DNA of 16,332 nt from Alphaproteobacteria bacterium (GCA_027489415.1 JAIXZU010000038.1:1-16332); one strand, 5' to 3'. Counted from the stretch's first letter, positions 6,348-14,103 are shown. Made by a program: numbers and translations. The notes: a model not told the origin generated them from the sequence alone.

Positions 6348-7430
6348 ATGAAAGTCATTATTACAGGTGGTTGCGGCTTTATCGGCTCGGCCTTGGTCCG
6401 CATGGTTATCAGCACCACCAACTGGTCGGTCGTGAACCTCGACGCGCTCACCTACGCCGCCCAACCGGCGAACGTCGGCGAAGCAGAGGGCAATCCCCGC
6501 TACAAACTGGTGCACGCGGATATCTGCGACAGCACCGCGCTGGACACGCTCTTTGCGTCCGAACAGCCGGACGGCATCATCCACCTCGCCGCCGAAAGCC
6601 ACGTGGATAGGTCCATCGACGGCCCCGCCGCCTTCCTCCAAACCAACGTCGTCGGCACCTTCGAACTCCTGCAAGCCACCCGCCGCTACCTGCAAACCCA
6701 GCCGGAAGCCAAGCGCAACGCCTTCCGCTTCCAACACGTGTCCACGGACGAAGTCTTCGGCGCCCTCTCGGAAAACGACCCCGCCTTCACCGAAACCACG
6801 CCCTACAGCCCGCGCTCACCCTATTCCGCCACCAAGGCCGCGTCGGACCATTTGGTCAACGCCTGGCACCACACCTTTGGCCTGCCGGTGGTCATGTCGA
6901 ACTGCTCGAATAATTACGGCCCGTACCAGTATCCGGAGAAGCTCATCCCCGCCACCATCATCCGCGCCCTCTCCGGCCAACCGATCCAGATCTACGGCCG
7001 CGGCGAAAATGTCCGGGACTGGATCCACGTCGAAGACCACGTCCGCGGCCTGCTCAAGGTCTTCACCGAAGGTAAAATCGGCGAAAGCTACAACATCGGC
7101 GGCTACGGGGAAAAACGTAACATCGAGGTCGTGCAGGCCATTATCGCCGCACTGGACGACTTCCAACCCCGCACCGACGGCACCTCCTACGCCGCCCAAA
7201 TCACCTACGTGACGGATCGTCCCGGCCACGACTTCCGCTACGCCATCAACCCCGCCAAAATGGTGCAGGACCTCAACTGGCACGCCGAATTCAGCTTCGC
7301 CGACGGCATCCGCCAAACCGTCCAGTGGTATCTCGCCAACCAGCACTGGTGGCAGGCTATCGCCTCCGGCGCCACGCAGCGCATCGGCACCAATGTCGTG
7401 CCCTTCCAACCCGAGAAAAAACAGGCCTAA
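6348..7430 (+). CDS. rmlB: dTDP-glucose 4,6-dehydratase
   Basis: A 360-residue NAD-dependent dehydratase of the extended SDR family that converts dTDP-glucose to dTDP-4-keto-6-deoxyglucose. The Rossmann motif GGCGFIG is at residues 7-13. The catalytic Thr-Asp-Glu triad characteristic of RmlB is in STDEVFG (T133, D134, E135), and the YxxxK pair is Y159/K163 in SPYSATKAASD. NNYGPYQYPEKLIP and the GENVRDWIHVEDH stretch are also typical. Length matches the family. The ATG at 6348 lies 7 residues before the nucleotide-binding motif, so no earlier start is likely. rmlA begins 3 nt after its stop. It supplies the common intermediate for the 3-amino sugar genes downstream. Confidence 0.97.
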   Translation: MKVIITGGCGFIGSALVRMVISTTNWSVVNLDALTYAAQPANVGEAEGNPRYKLVHADICDSTALDTLFASEQPDGIIHLAAESHVDRSIDGPAAFLQTNVVGTFELLQATRRYLQTQPEAKRNAFRFQHVSTDEVFGALSENDPAFTETTPYSPRSPYSATKAASDHLVNAWHHTFGLPVVMSNCSNNYGPYQYPEKLIPATIIRALSGQPIQIYGRGENVRDWIHVEDHVRGLLKVFTEGKIGESYNIGGYGEKRNIEVVQAIIAALDDFQPRTDGTSYAAQITYVTDRPGHDFRYAINPAKMVQDLNWHAEFSFADGIRQTVQWYLANQHWWQAIASGATQRIGTNVVPFQPEKKQA

Positions 7431-7433
7431 CCC

Positions 7434-8318
7434 ATGTCCATCAAAGGTATTCTCCTCGCAGGCGGTAACGGCACCCGCCTTTACCCGCTCACCGCGCAAA
7501 CTAATAAGCACCTGCTGCCGGTCTACGACAAACCCCTCATTTACTACTCCCTCGCCACCCTCATGCTGGCGGGTGTCCGCGAAGTTCTCGTCATCACCCG
7601 CCCGGCGGACGCCGCCCCCTACAGCGCGCTTCTGGGCGACGGTTCCCAGTGGGGCATCTCCATCACCTACGCCATCCAGCCCGAACCCGCAGGCATCGCC
7701 CAAGCGTTCCTGATAGGTCGGGACTTCATCGGTAACAACCCCTGCTGTCTGGTCTTGGGGGACAACATCTTCTTCGGCCACGGCTTCGGTACCACGCTCC
7801 AGCAGGTTACCAAGCATATCGAAGGCGCCCATATCTTTGGTTATCGGGTACGGGACCCCGAACGCTTCGGCGTCATCGAATACGGCCCGGACGGTCGCAA
7901 GGTCCTCAGCATCGAGGAAAAACCCGCCAAACCCAAATCCAACTACGCCGCCGTCGGCCTCTATTTCTATGCACCGGGCGTCGCGGATGTCGCCGCCGCC
8001 CTCAAACCTTCCGCCCGTGGCGAACTGGAAATCACTGACCTCAACAACGTCTACCTTGAACAAGGCAACCTCTACGCCACACGGCTGGAACGCGGCTTTT
8101 CGTGGTACGACGCCGGCACCCCGCACTCCCTCATGGAAGCCGGTCAGTTCTTCGGCATGATGGAACGCCACCAAGGCCTCAAGGCCTCTTGTCCGGAAGA
8201 AATCGCCTGGCGCAGCGGCTGGATAACGGACGCCGACCTCGCCAGCTTGGTCAAACCCATCGCCAAATCCGAATACGGCCAGTACCTCGCCGCCCTCCTC
8301 AACGAAAAAGGCGCCTAG
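7434..8318 (+). CDS. rmlA: Glucose-1-phosphate thymidylyltransferase
   Basis: A 294-residue nucleotidyltransferase that makes dTDP-glucose from dTTP and glucose-1-phosphate, feeding RmlB. The signature LAGGNGTRLYPLT (residues 8-20), the DKP at 32-34, the metal-binding LGDNIFFG around residue 110, and IEEKPAKPKSNYAAVGLYFY and WYDAGTP further on are all as in short-form RmlA. The start lies 3 nt after the rmlB stop, with only a weak AGG upstream, so translational coupling is plausible. The last codons (Asn-Glu-Lys-Gly-Ala-stop) are encoded inside the stem and loop of the downstream terminator. Its order after rmlB and the lack of rmlC and rmlD fit a pathway other than rhamnose. Confidence 0.97.
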   Translation: MSIKGILLAGGNGTRLYPLTAQTNKHLLPVYDKPLIYYSLATLMLAGVREVLVITRPADAAPYSALLGDGSQWGISITYAIQPEPAGIAQAFLIGRDFIGNNPCCLVLGDNIFFGHGFGTTLQQVTKHIEGAHIFGYRVRDPERFGVIEYGPDGRKVLSIEEKPAKPKSNYAAVGLYFYAPGVADVAAALKPSARGELEITDLNNVYLEQGNLYATRLERGFSWYDAGTPHSLMEAGQFFGMMERHQGLKASCPEEIAWRSGWITDADLASLVKPIAKSEYGQYLAALLNEKGA

Positions 8319-8334
8319 CGCCTTTTTCGTTGAG
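8298..8334. terminator. Bidirectional terminator overlapping the rmlA 3' end
   Basis: A perfect 17-bp inverted repeat (8298-8314 with 8318-8334) and a 3-nt loop, with core AAAAAGGCGC/GCGCCTTTTT. The rmlA coding sequence runs through the whole left arm, and its TAG stop occupies 8316-8318, mostly in the loop. It lies between rmlA (+) and the convergent glycosyltransferase-like gene (-) and would terminate both. Confidence 0.92.
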
Positions 8335-8353
8335 TGTTGGGGGAAGTGGGAGT

Positions 8354-9367
8354 TTACGCCGCCTTGCGCCCCTTCCTTGCCACCAGCTTCACCGCAATCT
8401 CATTCAACGGTTCAGCTGTTTTAAAGCCGGTGAAGTCCATGCCGTAATACGGCGTCGGGTCAATCGCCATGCCGTCATTCCACGTCGCCAGCAGGCCCTC
8501 CACATCGCTGCCACCACCATGGTTGGCGTTTTCGGTCTGTACCTTATTAAGGGGAATATTCACCAGTATCGCCTTGCTGTAGCAGTAGCCTTTGCGCTGC
8601 CGGAAACCATTCGCAAACTCCATCAGCGCCCCTTCAAAACTGTTCGGCGCTTTGTATTGTGTATGGGCAGCCATCAACCGCACTTCACGGGTGTCAAACA
8701 GCGTGCCGTCCACCATCATCGGGTAGTCCCACATGTCGCGGCTGGCACCCCACTTGAATTCCCGCAGCTCGGGGTAACCCGCCACCGCGGTAAAGTTGGG
8801 GATAGGCGAGGGGCGCAGCGTTGTATAGCAATGGCTCAACTGCGGGCTCAACACCACGTTCAATACAGCCTCTTTCGGGTCAATACTGGCATGGCGCTGC
8901 ATGTCCAGCTTGTTCACAAACACGTCATCATCGGTCAAAAAGAACATCTTCTCGGCGCGCAGGCTGTCCAGCAGCGGCAGCAAGCTGGCCCGGAACCGCG
9001 TCTCGCGCACAAACGTAAAGTCATGCCCCTTAAAGCACGCTGCTACCTCGTCAAACGCCTTCGCAAAGGTGTCATTGCTGGCGGTGTGTAAAATGTGCAG
9101 CGGTACGGGGTTTTCCACCATGTCCACATAGCTTTGCAACAGCAGGTGCAGCTGCAACGGCCGGTCCTTACTGAATACCACGCCCTCGGCTACCGGCACC
9201 GGCCCTTTACCCTTCGGCATCGCCAAACCGGCCGCCGCCAGCCGCAACAACGCATCCTGTCGGTCCAGCAACGCCTCCATCCGATGCCGCTTCATCAACT
9301 CATAACCACCCAACCGCGCCACCGCCCGCAAAGCATTGGCAATATGCGTCTTAACCGGAATCCCCAT
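8354..9367 (-). CDS. Glycosyltransferase-like protein (GT-A type), inverted
   Basis: A 337-residue protein that I read as a putative glycosyltransferase. VVFSKDRPLQLHLLLQSYVD near residues 62-81 resembles the first beta strand of GT-A enzymes, and MFFLTDDDVFV near residues 140-150 supplies a DxD-like metal/nucleotide-sugar site. Near the C-terminus, NIPLNKVQTENANHGGGSD and IDPTPYYGMDF recall uncharacterised polysaccharide-locus proteins, from memory only. No signal peptide or membrane helix is evident. The ATG at 9367 is chosen because GAGGGG lies upstream; an in-frame GTG at 9403 would translate part of the heptamer array and is less likely. It is inverted within the sugar locus and divergent from the ketoisomerase gene. 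The donor and acceptor are unknown. Confidence 0.7.
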   Translation of the reverse strand: MGIPVKTHIANALRAVARLGGYELMKRHRMEALLDRQDALLRLAAAGLAMPKGKGPVPVAEGVVFSKDRPLQLHLLLQSYVDMVENPVPLHILHTASNDTFAKAFDEVAACFKGHDFTFVRETRFRASLLPLLDSLRAEKMFFLTDDDVFVNKLDMQRHASIDPKEAVLNVVLSPQLSHCYTTLRPSPIPNFTAVAGYPELREFKWGASRDMWDYPMMVDGTLFDTREVRLMAAHTQYKAPNSFEGALMEFANGFRQRKGYCYSKAILVNIPLNKVQTENANHGGGSDVEGLLATWNDGMAIDPTPYYGMDFTGFKTAEPLNEIAVKLVARKGRKAA

Positions 9368-9390
9368 AAAATCTTTTCCCCTCACATCAA

Positions 9391-9420
9391 AATCACGAAT
9401 CACGAATCACGAATCACGAA
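9391..9420. repeat. Heptanucleotide tandem repeat, AATCACG x4
   Basis: Four perfect copies of AATCACG plus two further bases, in the 124-bp gap between the divergent glycosyltransferase-like gene and the ketoisomerase gene. It begins 24 bp upstream of the former's ATG and ends 71 bp before the latter's. The unit shares ATCAC with the array at 9-36. This is the most perfect array in the window. Confidence 0.93.
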
Positions 9421-9491
9421 ACCATACCACACCGCCCCCTAAAACGGCACTCCCATTGCCCCTCCGCTGGGCATGGAGTATGCATGTTTCC

Positions 9492-9944
9492 ATGTCTGCC
9501 ACCGCAAACCCCAAAGTCACCATGCCCGCCCGTGGCCTGCCGGAGGACGCCGCCAACCTCTGGCTGGACATCCCCTCGTTCACAGACCCTCGCGGCGGCC
9601 TCTCCTTCGTCGAAGCGGAAAAAGACGTCCCATTCGCCTTCCGCCGCGCCTATTACCTCTACGGCGTCACCGCCCCGCGCGGCGCCCACGCCCACCACAA
9701 CCTGCATCAGCTCTTCATCGCCATGCATGGCAGCTTCACCTTGCATCTGGACGACGGCCACCGCCAACACACCGTCACCCTCAATTCCCCAACCCGCGGC
9801 GTCATCGTCGGCCCCATGGTCTGGCGGGACCTCGACGCCTTCACCGAAGGCGCCGTCTGCCTCGTCCTCGCCTCCCAGCACTACGATGAAGCCGACTACA
9901 TCCGCAATTACAAAGACTTCCTAACCCTCGCCCAAGGAGCCTAA
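9492..9944 (+). CDS. fdtA: dTDP-4-oxo-6-deoxyglucose 3,4-ketoisomerase (FdtA/QdtA family)
   Basis: A 150-residue single-domain cupin that shifts the keto group of dTDP-4-keto-6-deoxyglucose from C4 to C3, preparing it for amination. The family motif RGAHAHHNLHQ (residues 63-73, with H66 and H68 as the likely catalytic histidines) is followed by HGSFTLHLDDG. WLDIPSFTDPRGGLSFVE at residues 24-41 is the usual N-terminal strand pair. Start choice is uncertain: ATG 9492 is used here and ATG 9480 is possible; GGAG at 9475-9478 is too close to 9480 and rather far from 9492. The product epimer (3-keto-galacto as in FdtA, or 3-keto-gluco as in QdtA) cannot be told from sequence. The aminotransferase follows after 3 nt. 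Confidence 0.9.
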   Translation: MSATANPKVTMPARGLPEDAANLWLDIPSFTDPRGGLSFVEAEKDVPFAFRRAYYLYGVTAPRGAHAHHNLHQLFIAMHGSFTLHLDDGHRQHTVTLNSPTRGVIVGPMVWRDLDAFTEGAVCLVLASQHYDEADYIRNYKDFLTLAQGA

Positions 9945-9947
9945 CCC

Positions 9948-11042
9948 ATGGAAAAAGTCCCGTTCCTAGACCTCGCCACCGGCAACCGCCAACTCCACAC
10001 CGAACTCATGAACGCCGCCGAGCGCGTCCTCACCTCCGGCCGCTTCATCGGCGGGCCGGAAGTCACGAACTTCGAAACCGCCTTCGCCGCCCACATGGGC
10101 ACGCCCCACGCCATCGGTGTCGGCAACGGGCTGGAAGCCCTCATTCTCGCCCTGCAAGCCGTGGGCATCCAACCGGGGGACGAAGTCATCGTCCCCGCCC
10201 ACACCTTCATCGCCACATGGCTCGCCGTCACCCGCCTCGGCGCCATCCCCGTGCCGGTGGAACCCTTGGCGGATACCATGAACATGAACCCCACCCTCCT
10301 CGCCGCCGCCATCACCCCGCGCACCCGCGCCATTATGCCGGTACACCTCTATGGTAATCCCGCGGACATGGCCCCCATCCTCAAAGCCGCAGGCAATATT
10401 CCAGTGATAGCCGACGCCGCCCAAGCCCACGGCGCCACATACATGGGTAAACCAATCGGCAGCTACGCCACCTCCTGCTGGAGCTTCTACCCCGGCAAAA
10501 ACCTCGGCGCGTACGGGGACGCCTGCGCCGTCACCACCCTCAACCCGGCGCTGGCCGAACGCATCCGCCGCCTCGGCAACTACGGCTCCAGCGTCAAGTA
10601 TGTCCACGACGAACCTAACAGCACGAACAGCCGGCTGGACCCCATGCAAGCCGCCATGCTCTCCGTCCGTCTCGCCGTGATGGACGAATGGAACGCGCGC
10701 CGCGCCCAAATCGCGCAAACCTATCTCACTGAACTCCAAGGCACCGCCGTCACGCTCCCCACCATCACTCCCAATGCCACCTCCGCATGGCACCTCTTCG
10801 TGGTCCGTACCCCCAAACGCGCTGAGCTCGAAGCCCACCTCGCGGCGGACGGTATCGAAACCCTCATCCACTACCCCACCGCCGTCCACAAACAAAAGTG
10901 CTACGCCCACCTTGCCGAGAAACTCCCGCCCCTGCCACTAGCCGAGGAACTCGCCGCCCAGGTCATCAGCCTCCCCCTCGGCCCCCACATGCCGGATAGC
11001 CACGTCGAGCGCGTCATCACCTCACTCCGCAACTTCAGCTAG
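9948..11042 (+). CDS. fdtB: PLP-dependent sugar 3-aminotransferase (FdtB/QdtB-like, DegT family)
   Basis: A 364-residue DegT/DnrJ/EryC1 aminotransferase, expected to aminate C3 of the dTDP-3-keto-6-deoxyhexose with glutamate as donor. VPFLDLATGNRQL at the start and SGRFIGGPEVTNFETAFA are family openings. GVGNGLEALILALQA binds the cofactor phosphate, D156 in IADAAQAHGA pairs with the PLP ring, and K184 in SFYPGKNLGAYGDACAV is the Schiff-base lysine. Length is normal. AAGGAG ends 8 nt before the ATG, one of the clearest ribosome sites in the window. Immediate linkage to the ketoisomerase makes a 3-amino sugar (Fuc3N or Qui3N) far more likely than a 4-amino product. A GT2 gene follows after 4 nt. 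Confidence 0.93.
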   Translation: MEKVPFLDLATGNRQLHTELMNAAERVLTSGRFIGGPEVTNFETAFAAHMGTPHAIGVGNGLEALILALQAVGIQPGDEVIVPAHTFIATWLAVTRLGAIPVPVEPLADTMNMNPTLLAAAITPRTRAIMPVHLYGNPADMAPILKAAGNIPVIADAAQAHGATYMGKPIGSYATSCWSFYPGKNLGAYGDACAVTTLNPALAERIRRLGNYGSSVKYVHDEPNSTNSRLDPMQAAMLSVRLAVMDEWNARRAQIAQTYLTELQGTAVTLPTITPNATSAWHLFVVRTPKRAELEAHLAADGIETLIHYPTAVHKQKCYAHLAEKLPPLPLAEELAAQVISLPLGPHMPDSHVERVITSLRNFS

Positions 11043-11046
11043 TCCC

Positions 11047-12027
11047 ATGTCGCCCCTCCCACCCAAGGTCAGCGTACTGGTACCGGTCTACAAACAGGCC
11101 GCTCTGGTACTGGAAACCCTCAACTCCATCTGGGCGCAAAACTATCCCAATCTGGAAGTCCTGGTGGGGGACGATGCCTCACCGGACGACACCGCCACCG
11201 TCCTCAAAGCCTACCACGCCACCCTCCCACCCGAACGCGCCGCCCAACTCCACCTCATCCTCCACACAACCAACAACGGTATCAGCGGCAACCTCAATAG
11301 CCTGATCGAAAAAGCCACCGGAGACTACCTCTGTATCACGGGCGGAGACGACCTCTTCCGCCCCGGCCGCATCGCCGCGCAGGTCGCAGCACTGGAGGCC
11401 GCCCCCTCGGCCGGCCTCTGCCACACCAACATGCAGCTTTTCGCCTCCGAAAGTCGCGCCCCCATCCGCCTGTTTCATGCCCCCACCGCCTCGGTTTCCC
11501 GCTTGCAGAGCCTTCCAACCCTCACCGAGGCCAACTACGTCGGCGGCCCCTGCGTCATGGTGCGCAAAAGCGCCGTCCCGCCGCACGGATTCGACCCCCA
11601 CATCCCCATGGCCTCGGACTGGCTCTTCGCCATCGAATGCGGGCAGGGGGGTATCGTCTACCTGCCGGACGTCCTCATGGACTACCGCATCACAACCACC
11701 AGTATCACCAACCGCACGGGGCTGATGCTCGACGAAGCCGAAACCACCCTGCACCTCACCGCCGCCCGCTACCCGCACCTGCACCGCAGCGTCCAGCGCG
11801 GTCTCGCCCGTGTCTACCGCGCGCAGGCGGCCTACGGCATCATGCTCGGCCACCTGCGCCGCGCGGGCCAGCTCCTCTGGCGCTCCGTCAAGGCCAATCC
11901 CATGGGCCTCACCACCCCCGTGCTGCTCGGCGTCATCGCCTTATGGGTGTTGGCGGTCACCGAACACACTCTCACCCGCCGCCAAATCCTCACCAACCGC
12001 CTCCTCGCCCGCCGCCGTGGCCGCTAG
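11047..12027 (+). CDS. Family 2 glycosyltransferase
   Basis: A 326-residue GT2 enzyme that probably transfers one sugar onto a lipid-linked glycan precursor at the cytoplasmic face of the membrane. KVSVLVPVYKQAALVLETLNSIWAQ is the classic first strand and helix of the GT-A fold. VGDDASPDDT (40-49) binds the nucleotide, and ITGGDD (97-102) followed by LFRPGR is the metal-binding region. ASDWLFAIECG may contain the catalytic acidic residue. The C-terminal part has one hydrophobic stretch (TTPVLLGVIALWVLAVTE) that could anchor it. The start is 4 nt after the aminotransferase stop, without a clear Shine-Dalgarno sequence, so coupling is likely. The substrate is probably the dTDP-3-amino sugar made by its neighbours, by context only. 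Confidence 0.9.
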   Translation: MSPLPPKVSVLVPVYKQAALVLETLNSIWAQNYPNLEVLVGDDASPDDTATVLKAYHATLPPERAAQLHLILHTTNNGISGNLNSLIEKATGDYLCITGGDDLFRPGRIAAQVAALEAAPSAGLCHTNMQLFASESRAPIRLFHAPTASVSRLQSLPTLTEANYVGGPCVMVRKSAVPPHGFDPHIPMASDWLFAIECGQGGIVYLPDVLMDYRITTTSITNRTGLMLDEAETTLHLTAARYPHLHRSVQRGLARVYRAQAAYGIMLGHLRRAGQLLWRSVKANPMGLTTPVLLGVIALWVLAVTEHTLTRRQILTNRLLARRRGR

Positions 12028-12139
12028 TCCCGAAGGTCTATCAGAGGTAAATTCCGCTTAAAAAAGCGGCAGTCTGCCCCGTAGTCCGCGCTTTTCAGGC
12101 ATGAATAATCACGCAAAACCAAGGCAGAAAGTCGTTACC

Positions 12140-13201
12140 ATGGCAAAAATCCTCATCGCCGGTGCAGGCGGCGCCCCCTCCGAAGGCGTCATCAATTCGC
12201 TCCTCAAAACGGGCAACGAGGTCATCGGCATGGGCAGCGAACCGACCGACCTCATCCTCTCCGCCGCCAGCCGCAAATATGCCGTCCCGTACGCGGATAC
12301 TCCGGAGTACCTCCCGCGCCTGCTCCACATCCTCAATACCGAAAAGCCGGACCTCATCCATTTCCAGAACGACCTCGAAATCTACCACGCCTCCCTGCTG
12401 CGGGACGCCATCCACGCCACCGGCACCAAAACCTTCATGCCGCGCCACGAAGTCATCGACACCTGCGTCCATAAATACAAAACGTGGCAGAAATTCAAAG
12501 CCGCAGGCGTCAAGGTGCCGGAAAACATGATGATCAACTCGGAGGAAGACCTCCGCACCGCCTTCGCGACACTGGGGGACTCCTCCGGCCGCATCTGGCT
12601 CCGCGCCTCCTCCATCGGCGGCGGCGGCAAAGGCGCGCTCCCGACGGCCGACTTCGCCTTCGCCAAAGGCTGGATAGACCACTACAAAGGCTGGGGAGAC
12701 TTCGTTGCCGCCGGTATGCTCACCCCCAAAACCGTCACGTGGCTGTCGCTGTGGTATGAAGGCGAGCTTATTGTCGCGCAAGGCCGCGCGCGTGAAGGCT
12801 GGACCCACGGCAACCGCACCATCTCCGGCGTCACCGGCGTCACCAAGGTCGGTAAAACCCGTGCGGACGCTGAAGTCGACGCCATCGCCATCGCCTCGGT
12901 GCGTGCTGTGGACGACAAACCCCACGGCATTTACGGCGTGGACATGACCTACGACACGAACGGCGTCCCCAACCCCACCGAAATCAACATCTCGCGCTTC
13001 TTCACCACCGTGCTCTTCTTCACCGAAGCAGGGCTTAACCTGCCGCAGATCTTCGCGGACCTCGGCATCACTGGCCGCACCGCTCCCCTCGCCAAAACCG
13101 TCAACCCGCTGCCGGACGGTCTCATGTGGATGCGCGGCATGGACCGTCCCCCGCTGCTCTGCACGGAAGACGACATCCACAACGGCCTCATCTTCGGATA
13201 A
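12140..13201 (+). CDS. ATP-grasp carboxylate ligase-like protein
   Basis: A 353-residue protein of the ATP-grasp type related to the carbamoyl-phosphate-synthase large-subunit fold; such enzymes join a carboxylate to an amine or similar group through an acyl-phosphate. The N-terminal KILIAGAGGAPSEGVINSLL resembles the pre-ATP-grasp Rossmann domain. DTCVHKYKTWQKFKAAGVKVPE is the usual entry to the ATP-binding region. IWLRASSIGGGGKGALPT looks like the nucleotide-binding loop, and IYGVDMTYDTNGVPNPTEINIS supplies the acidic metal ligands (E and N). An in-frame ATG at 12101 is possible, but the extra 13 codons have atypical third positions. The substrate is unknown. It stands among nucleotide-sugar genes, 13 nt before an epimerase gene. 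Confidence 0.8.
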   Translation: MAKILIAGAGGAPSEGVINSLLKTGNEVIGMGSEPTDLILSAASRKYAVPYADTPEYLPRLLHILNTEKPDLIHFQNDLEIYHASLLRDAIHATGTKTFMPRHEVIDTCVHKYKTWQKFKAAGVKVPENMMINSEEDLRTAFATLGDSSGRIWLRASSIGGGGKGALPTADFAFAKGWIDHYKGWGDFVAAGMLTPKTVTWLSLWYEGELIVAQGRAREGWTHGNRTISGVTGVTKVGKTRADAEVDAIAIASVRAVDDKPHGIYGVDMTYDTNGVPNPTEINISRFFTTVLFFTEAGLNLPQIFADLGITGRTAPLAKTVNPLPDGLMWMRGMDRPPLLCTEDDIHNGLIFG

Positions 13202-13214
13202 GTAGGGCAGGGGG

Positions 13215-14099
13215 ATGATCCTTCTCAGCGGCGCCTCGGGCTTTGTCGGCAGCCACCTCCTGCGGGGGCTCCAGCAAACCTACGGCGCCGCCAACGTTCT
13301 CGCCTACACCTCCCGTCCCATCGCGGGCACCCAGTGCATCCTGCATCAGGGCTACAGTCCGGAAACCACGAACTTTGCCGATGCCGGCTACCCGCACATC
13401 CACACCCTCATCCACGCCGGTGCCGCCACCCCCGCCAATGGCAAGGAAGCGCGGGACGAAGCCCTCGCCGCCACCAACCTCGCCTCCACCCGCACTCTGC
13501 TGAACGGCCAGTTCCCGAACCTCCGCCAACTCATCTGCATCAGCTCGCTGGACGTTTACGCCCCCGCTACTCTCATCACGGAAGACACCCCAACCGCGCC
13601 CAGCACCCCCTACGGCCTCTCCAAACTCCACACCGAAGAGCTCTGCACCGAATTTGCCCTGCAACATAACCTCATCCACCAAACCCTCCGCCTCGGCCAC
13701 GTTTACGGTCCGGGGGAGGAAAAGTACCAAAAGATGATCCCCGCCACCTTCCAGCGCCTCCGCACCGGCCAGTCGCCGCAGTTGTACGGGGAAGGGGCCG
13801 AACGCCGCGCATTTATTTATATCGCGGACGTCGTCACCGCCATCCTCGCCGCCCTGAAGTTGCCAGAGAGCGCAGGCCCCATCAATATCGCGGGGGACAC
13901 CCCCATCTCGATGCGCGACCTCCTCACCCTCATCATGCAAATCACCGGCAGCACCCAGCCGGTCGAAACCATCCCCACCAGCACGGCGGGGCAGGACATT
14001 GTCTTCAACATCGCCAAACTCCAGCGCCTCCTCCTCCCCACCCAAACCCCCCTCGCCACCGGCCTCCGCGCCGAATGGCAGGCCCTGCAAGGGGCCTAG
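13215..14099 (+). CDS. NAD(P)-dependent epimerase/dehydratase (extended SDR)
   Basis: A 294-residue sugar-nucleotide epimerase, dehydratase or reductase. The Rossmann motif GASGFVGSH is at residues 6-14, SSLDVY (110-115) gives the active-site serine, and Y133/K137 in TPYGLSKLHTEE are the catalytic pair. LRLGHVYGPGEEKYQKMIP and the later FIYIADVVTAIL are typical of nucleotide-sugar SDR enzymes. Residues between the cofactor motif and the active site are shorter than in RmlB and lack the TDE triad, so it is not a second 4,6-dehydratase. AGGG upstream may serve as ribosome site. It lies 13 nt after the ATP-grasp gene and 4 nt before the HAD gene. I cannot name the substrate. Confidence 0.87.
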   Translation: MILLSGASGFVGSHLLRGLQQTYGAANVLAYTSRPIAGTQCILHQGYSPETTNFADAGYPHIHTLIHAGAATPANGKEARDEALAATNLASTRTLLNGQFPNLRQLICISSLDVYAPATLITEDTPTAPSTPYGLSKLHTEELCTEFALQHNLIHQTLRLGHVYGPGEEKYQKMIPATFQRLRTGQSPQLYGEGAERRAFIYIADVVTAILAALKLPESAGPINIAGDTPISMRDLLTLIMQITGSTQPVETIPTSTAGQDIVFNIAKLQRLLLPTQTPLATGLRAEWQALQGA

Positions 14100-14103
14100 C
14101 ACC

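Noticed and set aside
6037..6351. An overlapping 104-codon frame in the small lipoprotein region
   Set aside because: Its product is Arg/Pro-rich with no signal peptide, and it runs into the rmlB start; the other frame has C-rich third positions and a lipobox.
6816..8174. A 452-codon open frame on the minus strand, antisense to rmlB and rmlA
   Set aside because: It lies wholly opposite two certain genes. C-rich third positions on the plus strand suppress stops in the antisense frame, and the translated product is Gly/Val/Asp-rich without recognisable motifs.
8335..8353. Possible decayed heptamers near the end of the inverted gene, and similar C-rich units in the pyk N-terminal codons (2765-2800)
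   Set aside because: The units are too dissimilar to separate from chance G/C runs.
9368..9403. Extended GTG start for the inverted glycosyltransferase-like gene
   Set aside because: The extra 12 residues would be partly encoded by the heptamer array, and the ATG at 9367 has a GAGGGG upstream.
9391..9420. CRISPR array
   Set aside because: The units are 7 bp with no spacers, and no cas gene is present.
9492..9944. RmlC-type 3,5-epimerase as identity of the small cupin
   Set aside because: RGAHAHHNLHQ and the short single-domain length match the 3,4-ketoisomerase family, and the aminotransferase next to it fits that step.
9966..10910. A 314-codon minus-strand open frame opposite the aminotransferase gene
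   Set aside because: Shadow of a confident gene; no motif or ribosome site.
12054..12069. Small hairpin (6-bp stem, A4 loop) between the GT2 and ATP-grasp genes
   Set aside because: The stem is short and no T tract follows, so I do not call it a terminator; the 112-bp gap shows no other clear signal.
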